Part shown: positions 53,228 to 61,994 of the stretch, piece after piece
How positions within the stretch are numbered: the stretch's first letter is position 1
Layout of the letters: every line of letters starts with the position of its first letter
NCBI RefSeq assembly: GCF_029210485.1
Contig: NZ_JARGET010000026.1
Coordinates: forward strand, 62,001 to 126,000
DNA: 64,000 bases
Direction: 5' to 3'
Origin: Hoeflea sp. YIM 152468
GTDB lineage: Bacteria; Pseudomonadota; Alphaproteobacteria; Rhizobiales; Rhizobiaceae
Translations under genes and position numbers: made by a program
The notes under the pieces: generated by a model
Told to the model about the DNA's origin: nothing
Seen by the model: the letters and a program-made list of their open reading frames with translations, nothing else
Database searches by the model: none

Positions 53228-54574
53228 TCAGGCCAAAGCGGCGGTGAGTCCGGCCTTGGCGGCAAACCTGTCGAGTGCGGCCGTCAGCATGTCGATGATC
53301 TCATCGACCTGATCTTCGGTCACGATCATCGGCGGGCAAACGAGAAAATGATCGCCATCAAGGCCGCCCCTTGTGCGGCGCGAGTAGATGATCAGGCCTT
53401 CGTCATAGGCCATCTCCACCAGGTCGGAATGGGCATTCAATTCCTTTGGCAAGGGCTGCATGGTCTGCCGGTCCGCCACCAGTTCGAACGCCAGCAACAA
53501 GCCTTCCCCCCGCACATCGCCAATGAAGCCGTAGCGCTGCATCAGATTGGCGAGCCGTCCCTTGAGCACGCTGCCGACACGCGCAGCGTTGCCCATCAGG
53601 TCTCCGGTTTCAATTTCCTCGAGCACCGCCAGTCCTGCAGCGCAGGCCAGCGGATTGCCCGCATAGGTATGGCCGTGCAGAAACCCCCCGGCATCCAGCA
53701 CCGGATCGATCAGCCGGTCATGTGCGATCATCGCGCCCAGGGGGGCGTAGCCGGCGCCGAAGCCTTTCGAGATGGCAATGATATCGGGCTCGACACCCCA
53801 ATGATCCGCGCCATAGAACCTGCCGGTGCGGCCGCCGCCTGACATCACTTCGTCATGGATCAGCAGGATTCCATAGCGGTCGCAGATCTCGCGCACCGCC
53901 TGCATGTAGCCCGCAGGCGGCATCAGCGCGCCCGTGGACGCGCCGCCGATCGGCTCCTGGATAAAGGCGAGCACGGATTGCGGACCTTCCTCGATGATCC
54001 TGGCTTCCAGCATCGCAGCATAATACGCGCCGGTGGCAGGATCATCGATGGCCAGACCATCGAGATAGGCCCGCGGCGCCGGGATCTTCGGCATCGCCTG
54101 CAGCATCGGCTCGAACGGTGCCGACAACGGGTCATAGCCGGTCAGCGCCAGGGCGCCGAGCGTGGAGCCGTGATAGCTGGGGTGGCGGGAAATCACCTTC
54201 CAGCGTGTCCCCTGCCCGACGGTGACGGCATATTGCCGCGCCAGCTTGATCGCGCTCTCGACAGCTTCCGACCCGCCGGAAACGAAGAAGACTTTCTCCA
54301 TCCCTTCGGGCGAAAGCGCCGCCACCTTGGCTGCAAGACGTTCGCTCGGCTCGGTTTCAAAATGCAGCCGATAGCCGAAGGTCGATTTTTCCATCTGCCG
54401 TCGCATCGCATCAAGCACGCGAGGATTGGAGTGACCGATATTGCTGACCATGGCGCCGGACGATCCGTCAAGATAACGCTTGCCGTCAACATCCCACATA
54501 TAGACGCCACGCGCTTCCGCCAGCGTCGGACGACGGTTGCGGGTCTGATAGAACAAGTGACTCTTGGGCTTCAC
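53228..54574 (-). CDS. Class III (omega-amino acid) aminotransferase
   Basis: This 448-residue PLP enzyme has Lys270 (IAISKGFGAGYAPLG), Asp241 (LLIHDEVMSGGGRTG) and the glycine-rich loop FFVSGGSEAVESAIK. It would move an amino group from a diamine, beta-amino or omega-amino acid to a keto acid. The start is GTG at 54574, overlapping the ATPase stop as GTGA. It lies 11 bases before the BKACE gene, so its keto product could feed that enzyme. Confidence 0.9.
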   Translation of the reverse strand: MKPKSHLFYQTRNRRPTLAEARGVYMWDVDGKRYLDGSSGAMVSNIGHSNPRVLDAMRRQMEKSTFGYRLHFETEPSERLAAKVAALSPEGMEKVFFVSGGSEAVESAIKLARQYAVTVGQGTRWKVISRHPSYHGSTLGALALTGYDPLSAPFEPMLQAMPKIPAPRAYLDGLAIDDPATGAYYAAMLEARIIEEGPQSVLAFIQEPIGGASTGALMPPAGYMQAVREICDRYGILLIHDEVMSGGGRTGRFYGADHWGVEPDIIAISKGFGAGYAPLGAMIAHDRLIDPVLDAGGFLHGHTYAGNPLACAAGLAVLEEIETGDLMGNAARVGSVLKGRLANLMQRYGFIGDVRGEGLLLAFELVADRQTMQPLPKELNAHSDLVEMAYDEGLIIYSRRTRGGLDGDHFLVCPPMIVTEDQVDEIIDMLTAALDRFAAKAGLTAALA

Positions 54575-55659
54575 GAACCAACCTCCAACGGCAAGGCTGC
54601 GCAGTCTTTCGGACGGAAGGTCAGGGCAACCTGAGCACCCGCCGCAAACGGATGATCCTCGATCATGTTGATTGCCTGCATCTGATGGTCGCCGACACGC
54701 AGAAAATAGCGGGCCGATTGGCCCTGATAGTCGACATTCTCGACCGTTGCGTTGACGGAAAGCATGCCATCGGGCGCTGTTCCGGCCGGTCTCAGCAGCA
54801 GTTTCTCTGCACGGATGACCAGCTTGACCGGACCCGCTGCCGAAATCTTCGGCGCCCGTTTCTGCGCGATGATGATGCGGGGGAAATCCGCAAGGTCGAG
54901 GGCGATTTCACCGCCGGAAATATCTGTGCATTGAGCGGCCAGCAGATTTGACGCGCCAAGGAACTGGGCCACGAACTCGCTTGCAGGCGTGTTGTAGACC
55001 TCTTCTGGCGCGCCGACCTGTTCGACCCGGCCTTTCGACATGACGATGATCTGATCCGACATTGCCAGCGCTTCGGTCTGGTCGTGGGTGACAAACACCG
55101 TGGTGACGCCGATGCGCTGCTGAATCCGCTTGAGTTCAACCCGCATGTCCTCGCGCAGATTGGCGTCAAGCGCCGACAAGGGCTCGTCCAGCAACAAGAC
55201 ATCAGGCTCGATGACGATGGCGCGGGCCAGCGCGATGCGCTGCTGCTGACCGCCGGAGAGTTCTTTCGGATAGCGGGCGCCGAGATCGGGCAATTGCACC
55301 AGGTCCAGGGCTTCGGCCACCTTGCGCCGAGCGTCTTCCTTGCCGACATTGCGGTAGTTGAGGCCGAAAGCGACGTTCTCGGCAACCGTCTTGTGCGGGA
55401 ACAGGGCGTAGTTCTGAAACACCAGGCCGAGATTGCGCTTGTGGATCGGCACGTCATTGACGCGCTTGCCCTTGATGGCAATTTCGCCCTCGGTGGGATC
55501 GAGCAGGCCGGCGATCATCCGCAAGGTCGTCGTCTTGCCACAGCCCGACGGGCCCAGCAGGGTGACGAAACTGCCGTCCTCGATATCGAGCGACATCGGA
55601 TGCACCGCGGTGAAATTCCCAAAGCGCTTGACGATTTGGGTCAGGGAAACTGCGCTCAC
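54571..55659 (-). CDS. PotA-like ABC transporter ATP-binding protein
   Basis: This 362-residue ATPase of the PotA group has Walker A LGPSGCGKTT, signature LSGGQQQR, Walker B LLLDEPLSALD, and a C-terminal TOBE region ending FRPKDCAALPLEVGS. It serves the permeases at 56907 and 57692 and the Tat-exported binding protein at 55723. A hairpin lies in the gap between the binding-protein gene and this one. Confidence 0.92.
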   Translation of the reverse strand: MSAVSLTQIVKRFGNFTAVHPMSLDIEDGSFVTLLGPSGCGKTTTLRMIAGLLDPTEGEIAIKGKRVNDVPIHKRNLGLVFQNYALFPHKTVAENVAFGLNYRNVGKEDARRKVAEALDLVQLPDLGARYPKELSGGQQQRIALARAIVIEPDVLLLDEPLSALDANLREDMRVELKRIQQRIGVTTVFVTHDQTEALAMSDQIIVMSKGRVEQVGAPEEVYNTPASEFVAQFLGASNLLAAQCTDISGGEIALDLADFPRIIIAQKRAPKISAAGPVKLVIRAEKLLLRPAGTAPDGMLSVNATVENVDYQGQSARYFLRVGDHQMQAINMIEDHPFAAGAQVALTFRPKDCAALPLEVGS

Positions 55660-55687
55660 GCTCTCGTGCCTCCGGTTGAGAAAACTT

Positions 55688-55714
55688 CCGGCCCCGTCCC
55701 GACGACGGGGCCGG
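55688..55714 (-). other. Strong intercistronic GC hairpin after binding-protein gene
   Basis: An 11-bp perfect stem (55688-55698 with 55704-55714) with a 5-nt loop begins 8 bases after the binding-protein stop on the minus strand. A short T-run (TTTT) follows nearby, so partial termination is possible as well as mRNA stabilisation. Confidence 0.7.
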
Positions 55715-55722
55715 CGCCAGGC

Positions 55723-56868
55723 TTAGTAGCCCTTCTGGACGCGGCCGAATTCCTTCGACCATTCCGCTTCGTTGCCATTCCAGTAGCCCGGATCGGCAAA
55801 GGTCAGACCCGCAAGCGTGCCGGTGGCGTCAAATGCCGGCAGTTTCGGGATCTTGGCGCCAAGGTCGACCTTGGTCGGATCAAGCGCCGGCGGATAGCTC
55901 TGGCCTTCCGCCACCGCAATCGAGGTGTCCTTGTCGAGCATGAAGTTGAGCAGTTCTTCGCAGGCCGCCATCGGGCTGCCGCGGAGCACGAACAGGCATT
56001 CCTGCCAGCCAAAGCTGCTCGGCGGATCGTAGTAACCGATGTCGTGGCCCTGTTCCTGCAGCGCATAGATGCGGCCGGACCAGCCTTCTGTGACGTAGAT
56101 CTCTTCCTCGGCCATCAGACTCATCAGTTCAGCCCCCGAAGCCCAGTATTTGAGCGCCAGGTCCCGGTGCTTGCGCACGGCATCCCAGGCTGCATCGAGA
56201 TCCTGGATGTCATTGGGGTCCTGACCTGTCTGCAGCGCCGCGTACCACATCCGGGTGCGCCAGTCGCTCCAGCCGCCGATCTTGCCCTTGTACTTCTCGT
56301 CGATGAGAATCTTGGCACCCTTTTCCTTCATCTCCTCATCGCTGATGTGCTTGCGATTGTAGGCAAGTCCGGTGGTGCCATAGTCGTAGGGAGCGGCCGA
56401 CAGGCTGTCCGGCGTGATCGACTTGAAGGCGTTCATCAGCGCCGGCATGACATTGGCCATGTTCGGAATGTTGGCGATGTTGAGTTCGCTGGTCAGATCG
56501 AAGCTGGCGTAGCGGGCGTAATCGAACACGCCGGAAAGGTGGGCGATGTTGTATTCGCCCGGCTGGCTGGCCCGCACCAGGGCGAGGTATTCGTCGCCGC
56601 CCGGGAAGGTGCCGTCAATGACCTTGATGCCGGTCTTTTCGGTATAGGGATCGAAGGCATGCTTGCGGAAGGCTTCCGAGACAACGCCGCCCCAGCCGTC
56701 AAAGCGGACCTGGGTGACATCACCGGCTGCCAGGGCCTGGCGGGCGAACGGCATCTGCAGGCCGTAGGCAGCGCCCGCGGCGCCGAGAAGGCCGAAAAAC
56801 TTGCGGCGGCTGATGTCGCCGTTCTGGAACCGCTCGCGCAGTCGTTCATAACGTTTGGTATCGTCCAT
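55723..56868 (-). CDS. Tat-exported polyamine-type ABC substrate-binding protein
   Basis: This 381-residue periplasmic binding protein of the PotD/extracellular type 1-like group has a twin-arginine signal: Arg21-Arg22 in SRRKFFGLLGAAGAAYG, cleaved near ALAA. Tat export means it folds before export. The mature start VTQVRFDGWGGVVSEAFRKH resembles putrescine/spermidine binders. It lies 38 bases after the second permease gene. Confidence 0.88.
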   Translation of the reverse strand: MDDTKRYERLRERFQNGDISRRKFFGLLGAAGAAYGLQMPFARQALAAGDVTQVRFDGWGGVVSEAFRKHAFDPYTEKTGIKVIDGTFPGGDEYLALVRASQPGEYNIAHLSGVFDYARYASFDLTSELNIANIPNMANVMPALMNAFKSITPDSLSAAPYDYGTTGLAYNRKHISDEEMKEKGAKILIDEKYKGKIGGWSDWRTRMWYAALQTGQDPNDIQDLDAAWDAVRKHRDLALKYWASGAELMSLMAEEEIYVTEGWSGRIYALQEQGHDIGYYDPPSSFGWQECLFVLRGSPMAACEELLNFMLDKDTSIAVAEGQSYPPALDPTKVDLGAKIPKLPAFDATGTLAGLTFADPGYWNGNEAEWSKEFGRVQKGY

Positions 56869-56906
56869 CTGTGTTCTCCATCTTGGGGTTCAGGACCTTG
56901 AGCGGT

Positions 56907-57692
56907 TCATACGCCGCTTCTTCTTGCGAGTATTCGAGCCACGGCTACCCCGATGAGCGGCAGCCCGACCGTCAGCACGATGATCACCGTGCCAAGAGCA
57001 TTGATCTCCGGAGAGATCGAATTGCGAAGCATCGAGAATATCTGCGTCGGCACGGTTTCGATGCCGCCCGGCTTCCAGAACAAGGTCCCGGTGATATCGT
57101 CGAAGCTGATGGTGAAGGCGAACAAGCCGCCCGCCGCCACGGCCGGCATCAGCAGCGGCAATGTGACGGAGAAGAAGGTCTGCATCGGCGAGGCCCCGAG
57201 GCTCAGCGCCGCCTCCTCGACATCGCGGCGGATGCTGACCAGCCGCGCCTGCACCACCAGAATGACGAAGGGCAGCGTGAAGATGACGTGACCGGCCAAC
57301 AGCAGCGTGAAGCTCTTGCCGATGTTGAGAAAATTGAGAAACAGCAGCAACGCCACCGCCAGCACCACTTCCGGCACCAGGATCGGCGCGATCAGCAGGG
57401 TGGTGATCAGATTGCGGCCGGGGATCTTGTACCGCACCAGCGCCAGGCTGGCGAGCACGCCAAGCACGGTCGAGATGGTGGCGGTCATCAATCCGAGCAC
57501 GATCGAGGTGCGGAACGCGCGCAAGATCGCGTCGTTGTTCCACAGAGCCTCGAACCAGCGGGTCGACAGGCCCGTCATCGGGAAGCTGCCAAACTGGTTG
57601 GCATTGAATGACAACAGCACCACCACCACGATCGGCAGGAACATGAACAGATAGACCAGGATCGTGTAGGTGCGGATCAGACTCCAGCCCAT
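56907..57692 (-). CDS. PotC-like ABC transporter permease
   Basis: This 261-residue inner-membrane permease has six helices and the EAA loop AALSLGASPMQTFFSVTLP. Standard PotC length. Its start overlaps the preceding permease stop by one base. It forms the channel with the permease at 57692. Confidence 0.92.
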   Translation of the reverse strand: MGWSLIRTYTILVYLFMFLPIVVVVLLSFNANQFGSFPMTGLSTRWFEALWNNDAILRAFRTSIVLGLMTATISTVLGVLASLALVRYKIPGRNLITTLLIAPILVPEVVLAVALLLFLNFLNIGKSFTLLLAGHVIFTLPFVILVVQARLVSIRRDVEEAALSLGASPMQTFFSVTLPLLMPAVAAGGLFAFTISFDDITGTLFWKPGGIETVPTQIFSMLRNSISPEINALGTVIIVLTVGLPLIGVAVARILARRSGV

Positions 57693-58558
57693 CAGCCAAG
57701 CCCCTTCGCCAGTTGCGCCATGCCGAGGTAGCGGTTGTAGATCAGCACCAGTACCCCGAGCACGATCAGCAGGAGCAGCGACAGCGCCGAACCGAGCGGC
57801 CAGTTGAGCTGGCGGATGATGGCTTCATAGACGAGGTTGGCGAACATGGCGTCAGGTGGTCCGCCGAGAATCACCGGCGTGATGTAGGTGCCTGCGGCCA
57901 GCACGAAACACAGCAACCCGCCCGCAGCCAGACCCGGCAGCGACAGCGGCAGCGTCACCTGCAGGAACCCCTGCCAGCGGGTGGCCCCCAGCGACGACGC
58001 GGCGTCTTCGAGATTGGTGTCGATGCCATCGAGACTGACGAAGATGTTGAGCACCATGAACGGCAGCAAGAAGTGCACCAGCCCAAGGATCACGGTGGTC
58101 TGATTGTAGAGCATCTGGATCGGCTCATCGATAAGGCCGACATGGATCATGGCCGAGTTGAGCGCGCCGGAGACGCCGAGAATGTTGATCCAGCTCATGG
58201 TGCGGATGATGTAGCTGATCCAGAACGGCAGCATCAAAAGCAGCAACAGGATCATCTTGTTGCCTTTGGAGCGGGAGATGAAATAGGCCGCCGGATAGCC
58301 CAGAAGCGCGCAGGCAACGGTGGTGATGGCGGCAATCTTGAGGGTGTTGAGCAGAATGTCGCGATAGAACCGGTCCGTCAGCACTTCCGTCCAGTTGTCG
58401 AGATAAAAGCCCGGAGTGTCGGCGCCGACAGCACTTTTGAGCCAGAATGAATAGACGACAATGAACATCAACGGCACGATCAGCAGCAGGCTGATCGCCG
58501 TCAGCGCCGGTGTCAGCAGAATCCACGGCTGCCGCGCCTCGCGTTGTTCGATACTCAT
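57692..58558 (-). CDS. PotB-like ABC transporter permease
   Basis: This 288-residue inner-membrane permease has six helices and the EAA loop AASSLGATRWQGFLQVTLP. The start at 58558 (MSIEQREARQPW) has GGGGGAG about ten bases upstream, better than the GTG three codons earlier. It is the first gene of the ten-gene operon and lies 104 bases from the divergent LysR gene. Confidence 0.92.
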   Translation of the reverse strand: MSIEQREARQPWILLTPALTAISLLLIVPLMFIVVYSFWLKSAVGADTPGFYLDNWTEVLTDRFYRDILLNTLKIAAITTVACALLGYPAAYFISRSKGNKMILLLLLMLPFWISYIIRTMSWINILGVSGALNSAMIHVGLIDEPIQMLYNQTTVILGLVHFLLPFMVLNIFVSLDGIDTNLEDAASSLGATRWQGFLQVTLPLSLPGLAAGGLLCFVLAAGTYITPVILGGPPDAMFANLVYEAIIRQLNWPLGSALSLLLLIVLGVLVLIYNRYLGMAQLAKGLG

Positions 58559-58627
58559 TGTTGTCACGCTCCCCCGCGCTTTTGTTGTCTCATGATGCGA
58601 AACCCCACGTCATTGAGCAAATAGATA

Positions 58628-58657
58628 ATTGATATCCACGCCATTGATGATATCAAT
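58628..58657. promoter_or_regulatory. Perfect inverted repeat, candidate LysR operator
   Basis: ATTGATATC at 58628-58636 and its exact complement GATATCAAT at 58649-58657 flank a 12-bp spacer that contains a third ATTGAT half-site. It lies in the divergent gap, directly upstream of the LysR start at 58663 and 70 bases from the transporter start. This is a good candidate for LysR control of both units. Confidence 0.65.
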
Positions 58658-58662
58658 AATGA

Positions 58663-59622
58663 ATGAGCAGCCTGACACCGCCCGAACGACTTGCGCGTGA
58701 TCTCGACTGGAATCTGCTGCGCACTTTCCTGGTGCTGGCCGAGTCCCGGTCGGTCACCGAAGCTGCTGAACGGATGTCGTTGAAACAGCCCACCGTCTCC
58801 AGCGCCTTGAAGCGGCTGGAAGACAGGCTCGGCAAACGGCTCATCAACCGCAAGCCTGGAAAGTTCGAGCTCACCGCTGCCGGACGAATGCTCTATGATG
58901 AAGCCATCGACATTCACGGTGCCATCCTCCGTCTCGGAACCGCCATAAGGGATGTCGAGGATGAGGTCAGCGGTCATGTCCGTATCGTCATGGCCAGCCA
59001 TGTCGTCAGCCCGCTTGTCGATACGACGCTCAACCGTTTCCACAAAAATCACCCCCGCGCCACATTGTCGATCGAGGCCATGGCCAGCCGTGCCGCTTTG
59101 ACTGCAGTGGCCGCACGCCGGGCCTCGCTTGCCATCTGCCTGGTGATGGACCGCAGCCCGCAGCTTGAATACCGGCGTCTCTTCCGCGAGTATTTTGGCT
59201 TGTTCTGCGGTCCGACCCACCCGCTGTTCGGCAAGAAAGCCGTCTCCATCACCGATCTCGCCGGCCATTCCTCCGTCAGCTTCGTCACCGACCAGATGGG
59301 GGATGCGCTCCGTGCTGTCGCTGAGATGCGCGCCGAAGCGCAACTCGATTCACGCATCGTCGGCACCTCGCCCAATCTGGAGGAAGTCCGGCGGATGATC
59401 ATGGCCGGCCTCGGCATTGGTCCGCTGCCGCTGCATGTCGTGCGCGAGGATGTCGAGCGGGGACGGCTCTGGCGTTTGCCGCCTTATGACTCACCGCCGG
59501 CAATTGACGTGCACGTTGTTTGGAATCCGCACGCCAAGCCAAACCGGGCTGAAACAGCGATGCTGGCCGGTCTGATCAATGCGATCGAAACCACGCCGAT
59601 GGAGCGCCGCATTTACAGCTGA
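58663..59622 (+). CDS. LysR-family transcriptional regulator
   Basis: This 319-residue regulator has an N-terminal helix-turn-helix (SVTEAAERMSLKQPTVSSALKRL reads as the standard LysR pattern over residues 30-52) and a C-terminal periplasmic-binding-like effector domain. It is divergent from the ten-gene operon, so it probably activates that operon when the substrate or an intermediate is present. No clear ribosome-binding site is visible. Confidence 0.92.
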   Translation: MSSLTPPERLARDLDWNLLRTFLVLAESRSVTEAAERMSLKQPTVSSALKRLEDRLGKRLINRKPGKFELTAAGRMLYDEAIDIHGAILRLGTAIRDVEDEVSGHVRIVMASHVVSPLVDTTLNRFHKNHPRATLSIEAMASRAALTAVAARRASLAICLVMDRSPQLEYRRLFREYFGLFCGPTHPLFGKKAVSITDLAGHSSVSFVTDQMGDALRAVAEMRAEAQLDSRIVGTSPNLEEVRRMIMAGLGIGPLPLHVVREDVERGRLWRLPPYDSPPAIDVHVVWNPHAKPNRAETAMLAGLINAIETTPMERRIYS

Positions 59623-59672
59623 GCCTCGAGGGGTAAACCAGCCGCAGGACTGGCGGGATGGTCACAGCGCTG

Positions 59673-60848
59673 TCAGCCGGCAAATGCGGCAAAGCGTGCA
59701 CCGAGCTGACGAATGGTGGCCACATCGGCATTGGCGAAAGCAACCCGCAGGTAACGCTCCAAACCTTTGCCGAAGAACGAGCCGGGAATGGTCAAGACAC
59801 CTGACTCGCATGCCAGCCTGTGGGCGGCGTCATGGGCACTGAGATCGGCAAACGGATGCCGGATGAAGGCGAAATAGGCGCCAAGGGCTGAAATCTCCCA
59901 TTCCGGTGCGCTGCCCATCACTTCGGTCAGTGCGGAAGCCCGTGCGGCGATCTCGATTGCATTGGCCCGGCGCCAGTCGACGAGGCTCGGAATTGCCGTG
60001 GCAAGGGCCGCTTGCGGTGGCCGGGGTGCGCAGATCTGCAAATTGTCCATCACCTTGGCGATCTGGGCAACGACAGCCTCCCCCGCCGCAACCGCGCCGA
60101 CACGATGGCCGGGAATGCAGAAGGATTTGGAGAAGCTGTAGAGACCGATCAGATTGTCCTGCCAACCAGCGACGGAGAACAGGTCATGCGGTGGCCCGGC
60201 ATCAAGCGGCAGAAAATCGCGATAGGTCTCATCGATGATCAACCAGATACCACGCGCACGGCACAGCTCGAAAAGGTCGCGCAGCAGACCGGCAGGATAG
60301 GTGGCGCCGGTTGGATTGTTGGGTGTGACCACCGCCAGCGCACGCACCTCGGCTGTTATCATGGCTTCGACCGCGGCCGGTGTCGGCAGAAAGCCGTCTT
60401 CAGCATGGCAGTCCACATATCCGATCTTGACGCCGGACATCGCCAATGTGGTCTCGTGATTGAAATAGCACGGATTGGTCAACAGCACGGCGTCACCAGG
60501 CCCGGCAACCGCCATCATCGACACCATGAAGGCCTGGTTGCAGCCCGAGGTGATGTGGATGTTGGCCGGTTCGACGCCGGCCGCGTAGAGGCTGCTCATC
60601 CAGTCTGCATAGGCTGCGCGCAAACCCGGTTCGCCTTCAATCTCGCCGTATCCGGCCATGGACACCGAACTTGAAGCTTCACCAAGCCAATTGAGCATAT
60701 CAGGGTGCGGCGGGTATCCGGGCACGGCCTGCGACAGGTCGATCAGCGGACCATGACGGCCATCATACTCGCGCTTCCAGGCCTGCACTTCGGGGATCGG
60801 CGGCGCGGCAAGTGTCTCAACCAGAGGATTTATACGGGCGATCGGCAT
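59673..60848 (-). CDS. Class I/II PLP-dependent aminotransferase
   Basis: This 391-residue aminotransferase of the aspartate/aminotransferase I fold has Lys241 (LYSFSKSFCIPGHRVG), Asp206/Tyr209 (IIDETYRDF) and Asn178-Pro179 (TPNNPTG). The start at 60848 (MPIARINP) is preferred over a TTG five codons earlier; neither has a strong ribosome-binding site. It ends 50 bases from the convergent LysR gene. The amino donor is unknown; context suggests an amine- or arginine-derived compound. Confidence 0.88.
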   Translation of the reverse strand: MPIARINPLVETLAAPPIPEVQAWKREYDGRHGPLIDLSQAVPGYPPHPDMLNWLGEASSSVSMAGYGEIEGEPGLRAAYADWMSSLYAAGVEPANIHITSGCNQAFMVSMMAVAGPGDAVLLTNPCYFNHETTLAMSGVKIGYVDCHAEDGFLPTPAAVEAMITAEVRALAVVTPNNPTGATYPAGLLRDLFELCRARGIWLIIDETYRDFLPLDAGPPHDLFSVAGWQDNLIGLYSFSKSFCIPGHRVGAVAAGEAVVAQIAKVMDNLQICAPRPPQAALATAIPSLVDWRRANAIEIAARASALTEVMGSAPEWEISALGAYFAFIRHPFADLSAHDAAHRLACESGVLTIPGSFFGKGLERYLRVAFANADVATIRQLGARFAAFAG

Positions 60849-60907
60849 GATGGATGCTTTCAAGGATCCGTGACTTCGACCGGATCGGTTTCGGTTTGCT
60901 GTACTGT

Positions 60908-61852
60908 CTACACCTGTTGCGCCCGGCGAATGGTTCGCCGCGCCGCAATCAGTCGCTCGGCCTTGGCGTCGTCTTCCTCAAGGCTGGAATACAACCAGTC
61001 GATAAAGGCGTCGACAGCCGGCGTTGAGCGCAGATCATTGCTGCAGGCGACGTAAAATGCGTGAACGGCGGGAACCGCAAGCTTGAACGGCACGATAACC
61101 TGTCCTTTGGTCAACAGGCTCGCCGCTGTCAAGGTGTCGCCGAGGGCAATGCCGTGGCCAAGCACCGCAGCTTCAAGCGCCAGTCGGACATCGGAGAAGT
61201 AGTGCTGCTGGCCACCGGTGATGCCGCGCACATCCACTGCGGTCAGCCAGATGTGCCATTCATGTCCCCCGTCGCCGTGCAGGATGGTGTGCTCTGCGAG
61301 GTCCCTGGCGGAACGGATTGGCCGATTGTTGACCAGCGAGGGGCTGGCGATCGGGAACAGGTCGAAATGCGACCAGAGCTTGAGCCAGCAATCCGTCCAG
61401 CTGCCATCGCCATAGAGTATGGAGATATCCACATCGGAAGAGTGGATCATCGCAGGATCATTGCCGGCAGTGAAGGTCAGCCGGATTTCCGGATAACGGG
61501 CGGTGAAACTCGCCAGCCGCGGCATCAGCCACAGCGATAGAAGGGCTGAAACACAACTGATCGACAGGGAACCAGATTTGGCTGGCCGCGTCATCCGGGC
61601 GGTGGCGGCAGCAATTTCCTGAAACGCTGATGTCACAGAAGGTAACAGATCAGCGCCATGTTCGGTCAATGTCAATCGCTGGCCGCTGCGATTGAAAAGC
61701 TTGACTTTCAGTGACGCTTCCAGGGCCTTGATCTGATGGCTTATGGCGCCGTGAGTGACACAAAGCTCCCGCGCTGCCTTGCTCAGAGAGCCGTTTCGGG
61801 CGGTCGCCTCGAAGGCGCGCAATGGGTTGAGAGGTGGCAATCGCTGGATCAT
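60908..61852 (-). CDS. LysR-family (GcvA-type) transcriptional regulator
   Basis: This 314-residue regulator begins with RLPPLNPLRAFEATARNGS, typical of the GcvA group. The helix-turn-helix follows (LSKAARELCVTHGAISHQIK) and the effector domain occupies the remainder. It is divergent from the ureohydrolase gene and lies upstream of the aminotransferase on the same strand, 59 bases away. It likely controls the ureohydrolase operon, the aminotransferase, or both. Confidence 0.92.
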   Translation of the reverse strand: MIQRLPPLNPLRAFEATARNGSLSKAARELCVTHGAISHQIKALEASLKVKLFNRSGQRLTLTEHGADLLPSVTSAFQEIAAATARMTRPAKSGSLSISCVSALLSLWLMPRLASFTARYPEIRLTFTAGNDPAMIHSSDVDISILYGDGSWTDCWLKLWSHFDLFPIASPSLVNNRPIRSARDLAEHTILHGDGGHEWHIWLTAVDVRGITGGQQHYFSDVRLALEAAVLGHGIALGDTLTAASLLTKGQVIVPFKLAVPAVHAFYVACSNDLRSTPAVDAFIDWLYSSLEEDDAKAERLIAARRTIRRAQQV

Positions 61853-61868
61853 GGCGGAACTTTCTGGG

Positions 61869-61885
61869 TGTGAGAATAACTCACA
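61869..61885. promoter_or_regulatory. LysR-type operator candidate (T-N11-A palindrome)
   Basis: TGTGAG (61869-61874) and CTCACA (61880-61885) are perfect complements across AATAA. Inside lies TGAGAATAACTCA, which fits the T-N11-A LysR box. It sits 17 bases upstream of the LysR start and 110 bases before the ureohydrolase start. Confidence 0.65.
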
Positions 61886-61994
61886 TGAACTGCACTAACA
61901 ATATCAATTGCTTTCCTCTCTCCGCTTTGCAAGATTTCAAGCAGGAGATGGCCGCAAGGCCCGCTATGAAGAATCTGGGAAGGATGCGACCACG

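Noticed and set aside
55084-56901. A 605-codon open frame on the plus strand
   Set aside because: It is antisense to the ATPase and binding-protein genes, both with clear motifs and start sites.
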